Shown: positions 51,829 through 59,590 of the stretch, piece after piece
How the letters are laid out: the number at the start of each line of letters is the position of its first letter
Numbering within the stretch: the stretch's first letter is position 1
Assembly (NCBI GenBank): GCA_934230415.1
Contig: CAKQEW010000005.1
Coordinates: 36,448 to 100,447 of the forward strand
DNA length: 64,000 nt
Source of the DNA: an uncultured Alphaproteobacteria bacterium
GTDB taxonomy: Bacteria; Pseudomonadota; Alphaproteobacteria; Rs-D84
Direction of reading: 5' to 3'
Translations under genes and position numbers: made by a program
Notes under the pieces: model-generated
Told to the model about the DNA's origin: nothing
Seen by the model: only the letters and a program-made list of their open reading frames with translations
Database searches by the model: none

Positions 51829-53247
51829 TTACGCTTTCTTGACAATCTTGGCCCCGTCACGCGTGTCAACGATTGACCAACCCGCATTATCCAATTGGGC
51901 ACGAATTTCGTCCGCACGGGCATAATCACGCGCGACCTTGGCGGCCTGGCGTGCGTCGGCCAATGCCTGAATTTCCGCAGGAACCGCAATATTTTCCGCG
52001 TCACGTAATTTCTGGGCACGGTCAATGAATTGCAATCCCAGCAACCGATCAATAAATTCAAACAATGCCAATTTGGTCGTCGGATTAACTGTCTGATCTT
52101 TCAGCATATCCTGCATCAAAACCAATGCGGTGGCGGTTTTCATATTGTCTGAAACAGCATCCAGGATTTTATCATGCCATGCGTCATATGTCGCCTGGTC
52201 CTGCGTACCTGGATTGGTATCGTTCATCAAGTCTGCAACACGGCGAACAACATTCTTGTACCCTGCCGCCGCTGCATCCAGTGCCTCAAACGAGAAATCC
52301 AGTGGCTGGCGATAATGTCCCATCAGCAACATGTACCGGAATGCCATCGGGTCATACCCACGTTCAATCAAATCCTGAACTGTCAGGAAATCGCCAGATG
52401 ATTTGGACATCTTGCCATTTTTTGACAGCAACCATTCGTAATGCACCCAATAATTTACCCACGGTTTGCCAACAATTGGTTCGGATTGGGCAATCTCGTC
52501 ACTGTGATGAACCTTTATATGTTCCTGGCCGCCAACGTGAATATCAAAATGTGGACCTAATAACTTCATGCTCATGGCGCTGCATTCAATGTGCCATCCA
52601 GGGAACCCAACACCCCAAGGGCTGTCCCATTCCATGGCGCGTTTTTTGTCCGTTGGTGAAAATTTCCACAACGCAAAATCTGTTGGGTTGCGTTTTCCAG
52701 TGCTGTCAATGCGGGCGCCAGCGCGTAATTCGGATAAATCCTGGCCGCCCAACGCACCATAGTCGGCAAATTTGCTGGTATCATAGTAAATACCATCGCC
52801 AGGGATTTCGTACGTGTACCCCAGTTCTTCCAATTTTTTCACCTGGTCAATTTGTTCTTGGATATAGTCGGTGGCATGTGGCATCGCCGATGGGCGAATA
52901 ATATTCAATGCATCCATATCGCGCAGAAACGCATCTGTATACTTTTTTGCAATATCCCATGCAGACATTTTTTCACGTGCTGCACCCTTTTCCATTTTAT
53001 CTTCGCCGGAATCTTCATCACTGGTTAAATGTCCAACATCTGTGATGTTCATAACATGGCGAACCGTGTACCCATTTTCAATAAACATACGTTTCAAAAT
53101 ATCACTGTTGACAAATGTGCGCATATTTCCAATGTGTTGGTCCCAATATACGGTTGGACCGCAAGAATAGAACCCCATATGCCCCGGAACCAATGGTTTG
53201 AATTCTTCCAGTTTTCTGGACATTGTGTTAAATAATCTGATTGTCAT
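51829..53247 (-). CDS. cysS: Cysteinyl-tRNA synthetase
   Basis: 472 residues, class I. The zinc-ligand Cys and HIGH-like motif occur in YSCGPTVYWDQHIGNMRTFV. GFPGWHIECSAMSMKLLG supplies further zinc ligands and KMSKSSGDFLT is the KMSKS loop. The active-site segment reads DIHVGGQEHIKVHHSDEIAQSE instead of the common GGxDLxFPHHENE, the variant seen in a divergent CysRS subgroup. A ribosome site (AAGGAAG) precedes the ATG. Confidence 0.97.
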   Translation of the reverse strand: MTIRLFNTMSRKLEEFKPLVPGHMGFYSCGPTVYWDQHIGNMRTFVNSDILKRMFIENGYTVRHVMNITDVGHLTSDEDSGEDKMEKGAAREKMSAWDIAKKYTDAFLRDMDALNIIRPSAMPHATDYIQEQIDQVKKLEELGYTYEIPGDGIYYDTSKFADYGALGGQDLSELRAGARIDSTGKRNPTDFALWKFSPTDKKRAMEWDSPWGVGFPGWHIECSAMSMKLLGPHFDIHVGGQEHIKVHHSDEIAQSEPIVGKPWVNYWVHYEWLLSKNGKMSKSSGDFLTVQDLIERGYDPMAFRYMLLMGHYRQPLDFSFEALDAAAAGYKNVVRRVADLMNDTNPGTQDQATYDAWHDKILDAVSDNMKTATALVLMQDMLKDQTVNPTTKLALFEFIDRLLGLQFIDRAQKLRDAENIAVPAEIQALADARQAAKVARDYARADEIRAQLDNAGWSIVDTRDGAKIVKKA

Positions 53248-53397
53248 AATGCGCTTCCTTTACTTTGTCTGGTACGAAAAAACTGTAATAAATTGTTGGA
53301 TTTTTTGCAAACGAAATATGCCCGCCTGCGTGGCACAAATTAACGACAACAACAAAAAGTCATAAATTTAATCGTCATAGCCAGAATAATGCAATTC

Positions 53398-53485
53398 TGG
53401 CGGAGCGTATAGGACTCGAACCTATGGACCACTAAACGCGGTCACAGATTAGCAATCTGCTGCATTACCACTCTGCCAACGCTCC
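53398..53485 (-). tRNA. tRNA-Ser (anticodon GCT)
   Basis: 88 nt with encoded CCA. The acceptor is GGAGCGT/ACGCTCC. The anticodon arm CAGAT-TTGCTAA-type loop reads GCT (codons AGC/AGU). The long variable arm is typical of serine tRNAs. The T-arm is AGGTTCGAGTCCT. No 174-bp repeat follows it. Confidence 0.93.
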
Positions 53486-53543
53486 GCATGGTTGCGTGGG
53501 GTATTATACAGAAACTGTTTCACGATTGCAAGCGTGAAAATTA

Positions 53544-53572
53544 TAAAAATGCCCCGTGGGTAACGGGGCATT
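53544..53572 (-). terminator. Terminator of the accD-accA gene
   Basis: On the minus strand ATGCCCCGT-taccc-ACGGGGCAT followed by five T residues. Confidence 0.8.
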
Positions 53573-53576
53573 TATC

Positions 53577-55319
53577 CTATTCGTGGTCAGACGCCCGGTC
53601 TGGGGCATATATTTCCACATCACGCGTCATTGCCATGTATTTTTCTGCGCGCCGCGCCGGCAATTCATCCACCGGTATTTCCTGTAATTCGCGGATATTT
53701 TCGGCAACAACCGCGGATAACAATTCCATCGTTGTTTGCCAATCCGTGTGTGCACCACCCGCCGGTTCGTCAATTATGCCATCAATCACGTTCAGGTTTG
53801 CCATATCACGTGACGTCAGCTTTAACGCCTGGGCGGCAACGGCCTTGAACTTGTTATCCTTCCACAATATGCTGGCGCATGATTCTGGGGCAATAACCGA
53901 ATAGACCGCATTTTCCATCATCAATACGCGATCCCCGGTACCGATTGCAATGGCACCCCCAGATCCGCCCTGGCCCACATTGACGGCGACATATGGTGTT
54001 TTGATGGACAATCCCACAGACATAGACATTGCAATCGCCTGGGATTGACCGCGTTCTTCGCCTTCGCGGCCGGCAAATGCGCCCGCCGTATCAAACAATG
54101 AAATCAGTGGCAGATTAAACTTTTCCGCCAGGCGCATCATACGCTGTGCCTTGCGATAGCCATCTGGATTTGCCATACCAAAACGATGTTTCTGGCGGGT
54201 TTCAATTGTGCGACCCTGTTCCTGGCCAATAATGACCGCCGGGATGCCACGCCAGTAACCGATACCACTGCCCATGGCGGGATCTTCGGCATACAACCTG
54301 TCGCCGGCCAGGTATGTCCATTCGTCCACAATACCGTTAATATAATCCAAGAAATGTGGACGGTTTTCATTACGTGCCAATAAAACCTTGTCATACGCAT
54401 CGGTTTCACCCATGCCGCGGACTTTTTTATTGTCCGCCAATGGCGTGGATACATTTATTGCCTTGGCCTCGCGCGGTTGTTTGGTCAGCACCGCCAGCAC
54501 GCGTGCCAGCGCATCGTGCAATCCATCACGCGGGACAACCATATCAACCATTCCATGTTCATACAGGTATTCGGCGGTCTGGAAATTAGACGGCAGTTTT
54601 TCGCGAATATTCTGTTCAATTACGCGACGCCCTGCAAATCCAATACGCGCGCCAGATTCGGCAATATGGATATCGCCCAACATTGCAAACGATGCCGTAA
54701 CACCGCCATACGTTGGATCGGTCAACAGCACAATATACGGAATCTTGTTCGCGTGCAGACGGTTAACTGCAACCGTTGTGCGTGCCATCTGCATCAATGA
54801 CAGAATATTCTCTTGCATACGGGCACCACCCGATGCAACCACCATCACGAACGGACGACGTGTCTGAATCGCGTGTTCCATACTGGCGATAATACCATCA
54901 CCCGCGGCACGCCCCATTGATCCCATCATAAAGTCGCCGTTTAATATACAAATTGTTGTTGGCACACCACCCAACACACCATCGGCCGACACAACCGCAT
55001 CGTGATTACCGTTATCGCTGCGTGCCTCAACCAGGCGGGCCTTGTACGGCATACGATCAACGAATTCCAGTGGGTCATCGGTCACCGTTGGCAATTCCAG
55101 GCGTGTCCAATCATTGTTATCAAACAACAGGTCAAATCGCTGCTTTGGTGTCATAATAAATGCACGACCACAGCGCGGGCAGATATACAAATTATCTTTG
55201 TAGTCCTTGTAATAAACCAGACGCCCACAGGATTCACACTTAATCCACATCAGGCGGCGCACCTTGTCATAGCGGGCGCGGTCGTCATTTTTTATGCCCG
55301 ATTTTTTACCAAATAACAT
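53577..55319 (-). CDS. Fused acetyl-CoA carboxylase carboxyltransferase, beta-alpha (AccD-AccA)
   Basis: One 580-residue polypeptide holding both carboxyltransferase halves. Residues ~1-285 are AccD: a four-Cys zinc ribbon (CESCGRLVYYKDYKDNLYICPRCG written as CESCG and CPRCG, near 27-49), then GDFMMGSMGRAAGDGI, VASGGARMQE and LTDPTYGGVTASFAMLGD. Residues ~300-580 are AccA: KNENRPHFLDYI-like entry, GIPAVIIGQEQGR, SLFDTAGAFAGREGEERGQ, GQGGSGGAIAIGTGDRV and ISPE-like VIAPESCASILWKD. It transfers carboxyl from biotin to acetyl-CoA in the first step of fatty acid synthesis. The linker is short and there is no stop between halves. It starts 3 bp after the IHF/HU gene, indicating one operon. Confidence 0.93.
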   Translation of the reverse strand: MLFGKKSGIKNDDRARYDKVRRLMWIKCESCGRLVYYKDYKDNLYICPRCGRAFIMTPKQRFDLLFDNNDWTRLELPTVTDDPLEFVDRMPYKARLVEARSDNGNHDAVVSADGVLGGVPTTICILNGDFMMGSMGRAAGDGIIASMEHAIQTRRPFVMVVASGGARMQENILSLMQMARTTVAVNRLHANKIPYIVLLTDPTYGGVTASFAMLGDIHIAESGARIGFAGRRVIEQNIREKLPSNFQTAEYLYEHGMVDMVVPRDGLHDALARVLAVLTKQPREAKAINVSTPLADNKKVRGMGETDAYDKVLLARNENRPHFLDYINGIVDEWTYLAGDRLYAEDPAMGSGIGYWRGIPAVIIGQEQGRTIETRQKHRFGMANPDGYRKAQRMMRLAEKFNLPLISLFDTAGAFAGREGEERGQSQAIAMSMSVGLSIKTPYVAVNVGQGGSGGAIAIGTGDRVLMMENAVYSVIAPESCASILWKDNKFKAVAAQALKLTSRDMANLNVIDGIIDEPAGGAHTDWQTTMELLSAVVAENIRELQEIPVDELPARRAEKYMAMTRDVEIYAPDRASDHE

Positions 55320-55322
55320 ATT

Positions 55323-55601
55323 TTATCCATTCATTTTCTTGGTCAATTCGCGGCTGGGCTTGAACAAAATTGTCGTGCTGGCCGGCAATGGCATTGGTTT
55401 GCCAGTGCATGGATTATAACCAATTTTTGTTGCGCGTGCGCGTGGCTGGAATGTACCAAAACCACGAACCTCTATGCGGTTACCGGTTGCGATTGATTCA
55501 ATAATATGATCGGCAACCGTGTCCAGAATCGCCGCGGCATCGTTTGTGCGCATATGGCGGAACTGAACCTGAATTGAACGTACGATATCAGAACGTTTCA
55601 T
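55323..55601 (-). CDS. HU/IHF-family nucleoid protein, IhfB-like
   Basis: 92 residues. The family core is visible: MKRSDIVRSIQ, IESIATGNRIEVRGFGTFQPRARATKIGYNP with the beta-arm, and LFKPSRELTKKMN. The EVRGFGTF context and FKPxxEL ending suggest the IHF beta type more than HU, but assignment between them is tentative. It bends DNA in replication, recombination and transcription. A ribosome site (AAAGGAAGGG) precedes it and it is followed by accD-accA 3 bp later. Confidence 0.88.
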   Translation of the reverse strand: MKRSDIVRSIQVQFRHMRTNDAAAILDTVADHIIESIATGNRIEVRGFGTFQPRARATKIGYNPCTGKPMPLPASTTILFKPSRELTKKMNG

Positions 55602-55758
55602 TTTACCCTTCCTTTACTTTTCTTTGTCCTCTTATTATTTATATCATAGCACATTTTATCAAGAGTAAAGTTTTTTATGTATGTGAAAACGTTCTTGGTG
55701 CCCCCAAACCCGACATATGGTATTTTTTATAAAAACACACCACCAAGGGAGGAAACAC

Positions 55759-56415
55759 ATGCCATTGATTGGGGACGCAGCGCCCGCTTTTACCGCCCAG
55801 ACCACAAATGGGCCAATTAATTTTCCATCGGATTATGCCGGCAAATGGGTGATTATGTTCTCGCACCCAGCAGATTTTACCCCGGTATGCACCACTGAAT
55901 TCATGACGTTCCAGGCAATGATTGACGATTTTCGCAAATTAAATACAGAAATTATCGGTCTGTCGGTCGGGACACTGACCGGACACCTGGCGTGGATTGA
56001 TGCGATACGGCACCTGAAATTCCGCGATTTGCATGATATCCAGATTACGTTCCCGATTATTGATGACATGACGATGGAAATCGCCCGCAAATACGACATG
56101 ATTCATCCAAACGCCACAGACACCAAGACGGTGCGCGCGGTATTCATAATTGACCCGAACGCGAAAATTCGCACAATTTTATATTATCCGCCATCGGTCG
56201 GGCGCAATTTTGATGAAATTCTGCGCGCGTTGGTTGCATTGCAAACCACAGACAAGTATCACGTATCCACACCGGCCGATTGGGTACCGGGCGAAGATGT
56301 GGTCGTATCATCGCCCACAACGACCGCCGAAATGGATGCACGCATGCGGCGCAATGACAAACGCCAGAACGTCCAGGCGTGGTTTCTGACGTTCAAGAAA
56401 TTACCACTGAAATAA
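55759..56415 (+). CDS. 1-Cys peroxiredoxin (Prx6 type)
   Basis: 218 residues. The peroxidatic Cys lies in HPADFTPVCTTEF (near residue 46). VRAVFIIDPNAKIRTILYYPPSVGRNFDEILRAL and the long C-terminal domain (STPADWVPGEDVVV) mark the Prx6/AhpC-like 1-Cys group. It reduces peroxides and detoxifies oxidants. I chose the ATG at 55759 after AAGGGAGGAAAC. It is monocistronic. Confidence 0.92.
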   Translation: MPLIGDAAPAFTAQTTNGPINFPSDYAGKWVIMFSHPADFTPVCTTEFMTFQAMIDDFRKLNTEIIGLSVGTLTGHLAWIDAIRHLKFRDLHDIQITFPIIDDMTMEIARKYDMIHPNATDTKTVRAVFIIDPNAKIRTILYYPPSVGRNFDEILRALVALQTTDKYHVSTPADWVPGEDVVVSSPTTTAEMDARMRRNDKRQNVQAWFLTFKKLPLK

Positions 56416-56419
56416 AAAT

Positions 56420-56761
56420 TCAGAATACCAATGGGAAATCCCGTATATCCAACGGCACGCCATCACGATCCGGGTCCCATTGGTATTGCGACATAATAAC
56501 GTGCTGGTCAGGGGTGAATTTTACCCCTTCGGCACGCAGGGATTTATATTGTTCGTCGGCAAATCCGCCACACAAACTGCCGTCCTTGAACACAACGCGA
56601 TGCCACGGCAGGTGCCAACTGTTTTTATTGTTTGATGCGTAACCCACAAACCGCGCCATACGTGGGCGACCAATCATCGCCGCAATTTGACCAAATGTCG
56701 CCACCCGTCCCGACGGGATACGCGCAACAACATCATAAACCTGTTCGTTAAATGTTTTCAT
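56420..56761 (-). CDS. Alkyltransferase-like protein (ATL), catalytic Cys replaced by Trp
   Basis: 113 residues of the O6-alkylguanine-DNA alkyltransferase C-terminal fold: IPSGRVATFGQIAAMIGRPRMARFVGYAS and LPWHRVVFKDGSLCGG. The active-site PCHRV reads PWHRV (Trp53), as in ATL proteins. ATLs bind alkylated guanine without repairing it and hand it to nucleotide excision repair. It lies directly downstream of tRNA-Ser(CGA) on the same strand and may be co-transcribed with it; no ribosome site is seen. Confidence 0.87.
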   Translation of the reverse strand: MKTFNEQVYDVVARIPSGRVATFGQIAAMIGRPRMARFVGYASNNKNSWHLPWHRVVFKDGSLCGGFADEQYKSLRAEGVKFTPDQHVIMSQYQWDPDRDGVPLDIRDFPLVF

Positions 56762-56775
56762 GGGAATTTAATATC

Positions 56776-56865
56776 TGGCGGAGAAGGAGGGATTTGAACC
56801 CCCGATACGGTTGCCCGTATACACGATTTCGAGTCGCGCGCATTCGACCACTCTGCCACTTCTCC
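56776..56865 (-). tRNA. tRNA-Ser (anticodon CGA)
   Basis: 90 nt with encoded CCA. The acceptor is GGAGAAG/CTTCTCC. The anticodon loop CTCGAAA gives CGA (codon UCG). The long variable arm (TACGGGCAACCGTA) is typical of Ser tRNAs. The ATL gene starts 14 bp after the CCA. Confidence 0.93.
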
Positions 56866-56916
56866 GCAACGGTCGGCATTATACCGATTTTGTTTAATAT
56901 TGCAAGTGTTTATATT

Positions 56917-57123
56917 CTATTGATTGCGTACAAATGATACCGTCTGATTTTTCAGCGATAATGTTTCAAACCGCCCCCCATATGCAGGCAATTCACGTTT
57001 GAATGTTAAAAACGCATGGTCAAATTTGAACCCTGTGATTTCTGCAACCCGGTCAACCGTCAATGTGATGTGCGCATCCGGGCGCGTTGACAAATATATC
57101 CACAATGGTTCGTATTTAGACAT
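56917..57123 (-). CDS. Small protein resembling DUF7662-type domains, 68 residues
   Basis: The sequence (YEPLWIYLSTR, LTVDRVAEITGFKFDHAFLTFK) recalls short YxPLxxYLxxx...LTFxEIE domains of unknown function, but the typical Trp-Trp pair is absent, so the match is weak. The ATG at 57123 overlaps the last codons of amiC by 8 bp, arguing for coupled expression with the amidase. Confidence 0.45.
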   Translation of the reverse strand: MSKYEPLWIYLSTRPDAHITLTVDRVAEITGFKFDHAFLTFKRELPAYGGRFETLSLKNQTVSFVRNQ

Positions 57124-58282
57124 CAAAATTATAATTTTTTACGGATTTAACGATTGCAGCAACCAGTTTATTTTGGTGCGCGTCGGACTTTAACAGTTTT
57201 TCTTCACCTGAATTTGATAAATGCCCCAATTCAATCAATGCACCCGGCACGGTTGAACGCAACACGGCAAATGGCGCATGACGAACGTCCGGGCCACGTT
57301 GCTGCTCTATCTTGGCATTGCGAAACGCGCGGGATGCACCGCCGGCATATTCTTCGGACATTTCGGCAACCGCATGTTGTTGCAACGCCGACAATGCACT
57401 GCGGATATTTGGTTCAAAATCAGTGAATCCCTCTACCCCAATCTTGTCGGCGGCATTTTCCGCCTCGGCCAATTTTTTAGCCTCTTCGTCCGATGCCTTT
57501 TCTGACAGGGTGTACACCGAAAATCCCTTCATCGCACGGCTGGGGTTCGCATTTGCATGCAATGATATAAACAAATCCGCATGACGCTTTTCACCAATTG
57601 CCGCACGATCGGCCAGTTTCAAATACGTGTCATCACTGCGTGTCAGATATGTCTTAAAACCGTTTGCATTTAATTGTGTGCGTAACTTCTTTGCCACCGC
57701 CAGGACAACTGTTTTTTCCTTGGTTCCGCCCTTGCCTATGCATCCGGGATCCTTGCCACCATGGCCGGCATCAACAACAATTACATATTGTTTGGCGGGC
57801 GCGGATGTTTTGGATGTGGTTGCGGATGCCGCGGGTGCGGCGCCCCCGCCTGTCGCGCCAGATCCCGCCACGAAATCCAACACCAAACGGTAATCATTGT
57901 CACCATTTGGTTCCAGAATCATTATCTGGGATTTGGCAATTTGGGCAATTGGCCGCGTCAGATTAACAATAATCTGGACCCCATCACCGGTGGATGCCTG
58001 GGTTATAGATTTCACCAATGTGCCCGACGCCAACGATGGCGCCAGTGACGAATTCACACTGGTATTATTTAATTTTACAATTAACTGGTTCTGGGGATAC
58101 GCCAATGAATATGACGGACGCGCACCTGTTTCAATTACCAGACGTGTTTTCCCACCCGGTTGCAGCCCGGTGCGTAATAACTTTAACGAATTTGGCGCCG
58201 CCAGCGCCATACGTGGCACGCACATCACCGCCATTACCGAAAAAAAACTGACCTGTAAAAGACCGCGCCTGGAAATTCTCAT
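57116..58282 (-). CDS. amiC: N-acetylmuramoyl-L-alanine amidase (AmiC-like)
   Basis: 388 residues. The N-terminus MRISRRGLLQVSFF is a twin-arginine-type signal, as in E. coli AmiC. Residues ~30-140 form an AMIN septal-targeting domain. Residues ~165-385 are an Amidase_3 zinc domain with VDAGHGGKDPG (His), a downstream Glu in KEKTV, DLFISLHANANP (His) and the catalytic Glu in GALIELGHLSN. It cleaves septal peptidoglycan during daughter-cell separation and may act with the Tol system encoded at the left end of the window. A strong promoter lies close to the start. Confidence 0.92.
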   Translation of the reverse strand: MRISRRGLLQVSFFSVMAVMCVPRMALAAPNSLKLLRTGLQPGGKTRLVIETGARPSYSLAYPQNQLIVKLNNTSVNSSLAPSLASGTLVKSITQASTGDGVQIIVNLTRPIAQIAKSQIMILEPNGDNDYRLVLDFVAGSGATGGGAAPAASATTSKTSAPAKQYVIVVDAGHGGKDPGCIGKGGTKEKTVVLAVAKKLRTQLNANGFKTYLTRSDDTYLKLADRAAIGEKRHADLFISLHANANPSRAMKGFSVYTLSEKASDEEAKKLAEAENAADKIGVEGFTDFEPNIRSALSALQQHAVAEMSEEYAGGASRAFRNAKIEQQRGPDVRHAPFAVLRSTVPGALIELGHLSNSGEEKLLKSDAHQNKLVAAIVKSVKNYNFDV

Positions 58283-58291
58283 TTGGGATAA

Positions 58292-58320
58292 ATTATATCA
58301 GATTTTACCCCCACATTCAA
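58292..58320 (-). promoter_or_regulatory. Promoter of amiC, near-leaderless
   Basis: Minus strand: TTGAAT (58315-58320), 17-bp spacer, perfect TATAAT (58292-58297), then 9 bp to the ATG at 58282. This predicts a leader of 2-3 nt. Confidence 0.6.
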
Positions 58321-58350
58321 GACCCGAAAACCACCAACCACATATTTACA

Positions 58351-58379
58351 TTGATTTTAATTGATGGATATTTTAGTAT
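58351..58379 (+). promoter_or_regulatory. Promoter of the structured RNA
   Basis: TTGATT (58351-58356), 17-bp spacer, TAGTAT (58374-58379). Predicted RNA start is near 58387. Confidence 0.5.
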
Positions 58380-58386
58380 CCCAGTG

Positions 58387-58595
58387 TGTGTCCATATGAT
58401 ACACACCACGCAGTTAGTAGTTGGGCGTCGCTAACCCAGATAACTGGCATGAAAATGTTTTGACTGACTGTCCCGGCATTGTGTCGGGAAGTTGTGGCCA
58501 TACAACAGGCCGGCTTTTGCCGACCAAAAACCACAAGGTCAAAGTTATCTGACTAGCGAACTTCCCGACTCCTAATTTGCATTAGGAGTTTTTTT
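58387..58595 (+). ncRNA. Structured RNA of about 209 nt, family not recognised
   Basis: A promoter and an intrinsic terminator delimit a non-coding transcript with extensive self-complementarity. The 5' hairpin is GTGTGT/ACACAC (58385-58406). A long closing helix has three parts: AGTTGGG (58419-58425) with CCCGACT (58564-58570), CGCTA (58429-58433) with TAGCG (58554-58558), and CAGATAACT (58437-58445) with AGTTATCTG (58543-58551). Inside are TTTGAC/GTCAAA, a TCCCG/CGGGA hairpin, and TTGTGG/CCACAA enclosing CGGC-tttt-GCCG. The 3' end of the closing helix shares three bases with the terminator stem. It could be an independent small RNA (size is similar to 6S RNA, but the fold is branched) or a leader/attenuator for the gene at 58614. 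Confidence 0.6.
58568..58595 (+). terminator. Terminator or attenuator of the structured RNA
   Basis: A perfect 9-bp stem ACTCCTAAT/ATTAGGAGT with loop ttgc, followed by T residues. It lies 18 bp before the start codon of the downstream gene. Confidence 0.8.
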
Positions 58596-58613
58596 AACAC
58601 ACGGGAGAAAACT

Positions 58614-59540
58614 ATGCAAATCCAATATGATAAAAAACGTACAGACATCACGTTCTGTACAATGCTGTTCAAGGTTCCTGACGAAAATCGCTTTGGCTAT
58701 TTAAAACATATGGATCGTAAATTTGAAAATTTCTATCTGCCGTCACTAAAAAAATTGATTCAGACATTTGAACGCGTTGCATTATGGTGTGACCATGAAA
58801 CCGCCGAGTTTCTGCACCGTGAAAAATTAGATAAAAACATTATGATGCGCGTAATGGATTTTTCAGAGCTGCCGCATTACGCTGAACGCGATGATATGTT
58901 GCGCATAATGAACGAGATGAAACGCCACCGTGGCTTCTTTCTGCACAGAAAAACGCCCCAAGACTGGATTGATTATATGATGATAATTAATGCCAAACCC
59001 GCAGTCATAAAATGGGCTGCAGAAAACAATAAATTCAATTCAGATTATTTTATGTGGATTGACGGTGGCGGCATGAATGCAATGTATGGTTCGTTCTGGG
59101 CGAATTGGACTGGCACAATCACAGCCCACCCAACCAGGTGCCGCTTTACCGTGCATCCAACACCGGCCAGAACCAGACCACATTTTGTTCCAAATTTTAT
59201 TTATAAACCTTTTACCCAGGCGCAATGCAGAAAAATACAGCCCGCCACATCAGAAACAATGGTGTGCCAAAAATTAGTTGATATTGCAATGATAAATTCT
59301 GATTACGACGTCCCGGCAACGTCATTCATGATTCCACGCAAATGGGCAACACGTTTTTACGAAAAATTTGAGACTGTTCGCCTGGTTATGAAAAAACATC
59401 ACCTGGTATCAACCGAACAGGCCGTATTCCAGGCAATGATGAAATTTGACACAGACGATATGTTTGAGGTTGTGTGGATACAACATTACACGGGCGTTTA
59501 TGCCGCCGTTGCACAGCAAAAACCAGATTGCATAATCTGA
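58614..59540 (+). CDS. HtrL/YibB-like protein, probable glycosyltransferase relative
   Basis: 308 residues, soluble. The N-terminus DITFCTMLFKVPDENRF and the core FNSDYFMWIDGGG (with Asp150) resemble the HtrL/YibB/WlaTC family, in which a (W/L)IDxG segment stands where glycosyltransferases have a DxD-like motif. Many aromatic and His residues follow (HPTRCRFTVHPTPARTRPHF). The family is linked to surface polysaccharide synthesis, but activity is poorly documented. The ribosome site is GGGAGAAAA. The structured RNA and terminator lie immediately upstream, so expression may depend on read-through. Confidence 0.55.
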   Translation: MQIQYDKKRTDITFCTMLFKVPDENRFGYLKHMDRKFENFYLPSLKKLIQTFERVALWCDHETAEFLHREKLDKNIMMRVMDFSELPHYAERDDMLRIMNEMKRHRGFFLHRKTPQDWIDYMMIINAKPAVIKWAAENNKFNSDYFMWIDGGGMNAMYGSFWANWTGTITAHPTRCRFTVHPTPARTRPHFVPNFIYKPFTQAQCRKIQPATSETMVCQKLVDIAMINSDYDVPATSFMIPRKWATRFYEKFETVRLVMKKHHLVSTEQAVFQAMMKFDTDDMFEVVWIQHYTGVYAAVAQQKPDCII

Positions 59541-59545
59541 TAAAA

Positions 59546-59576
59546 AAACAACCGCCGTTGTGGCGGTTGTTTTTTA
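59546..59576. terminator. Bidirectional terminator between converging genes
   Basis: ACAACCGCC-gttgt-GGCGGTTGT flanked by an A-run and a T-run. Confidence 0.8.
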
Positions 59577-59590
59577 TGTGTTGCAATACT

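Noticed and set aside
58387..58595. Assignment of the structured RNA as 6S RNA
   Set aside because: Size is compatible, but the fold drawn by hand is branched with several inner hairpins and not one long rod with a central bubble. Left unassigned pending a covariance search.
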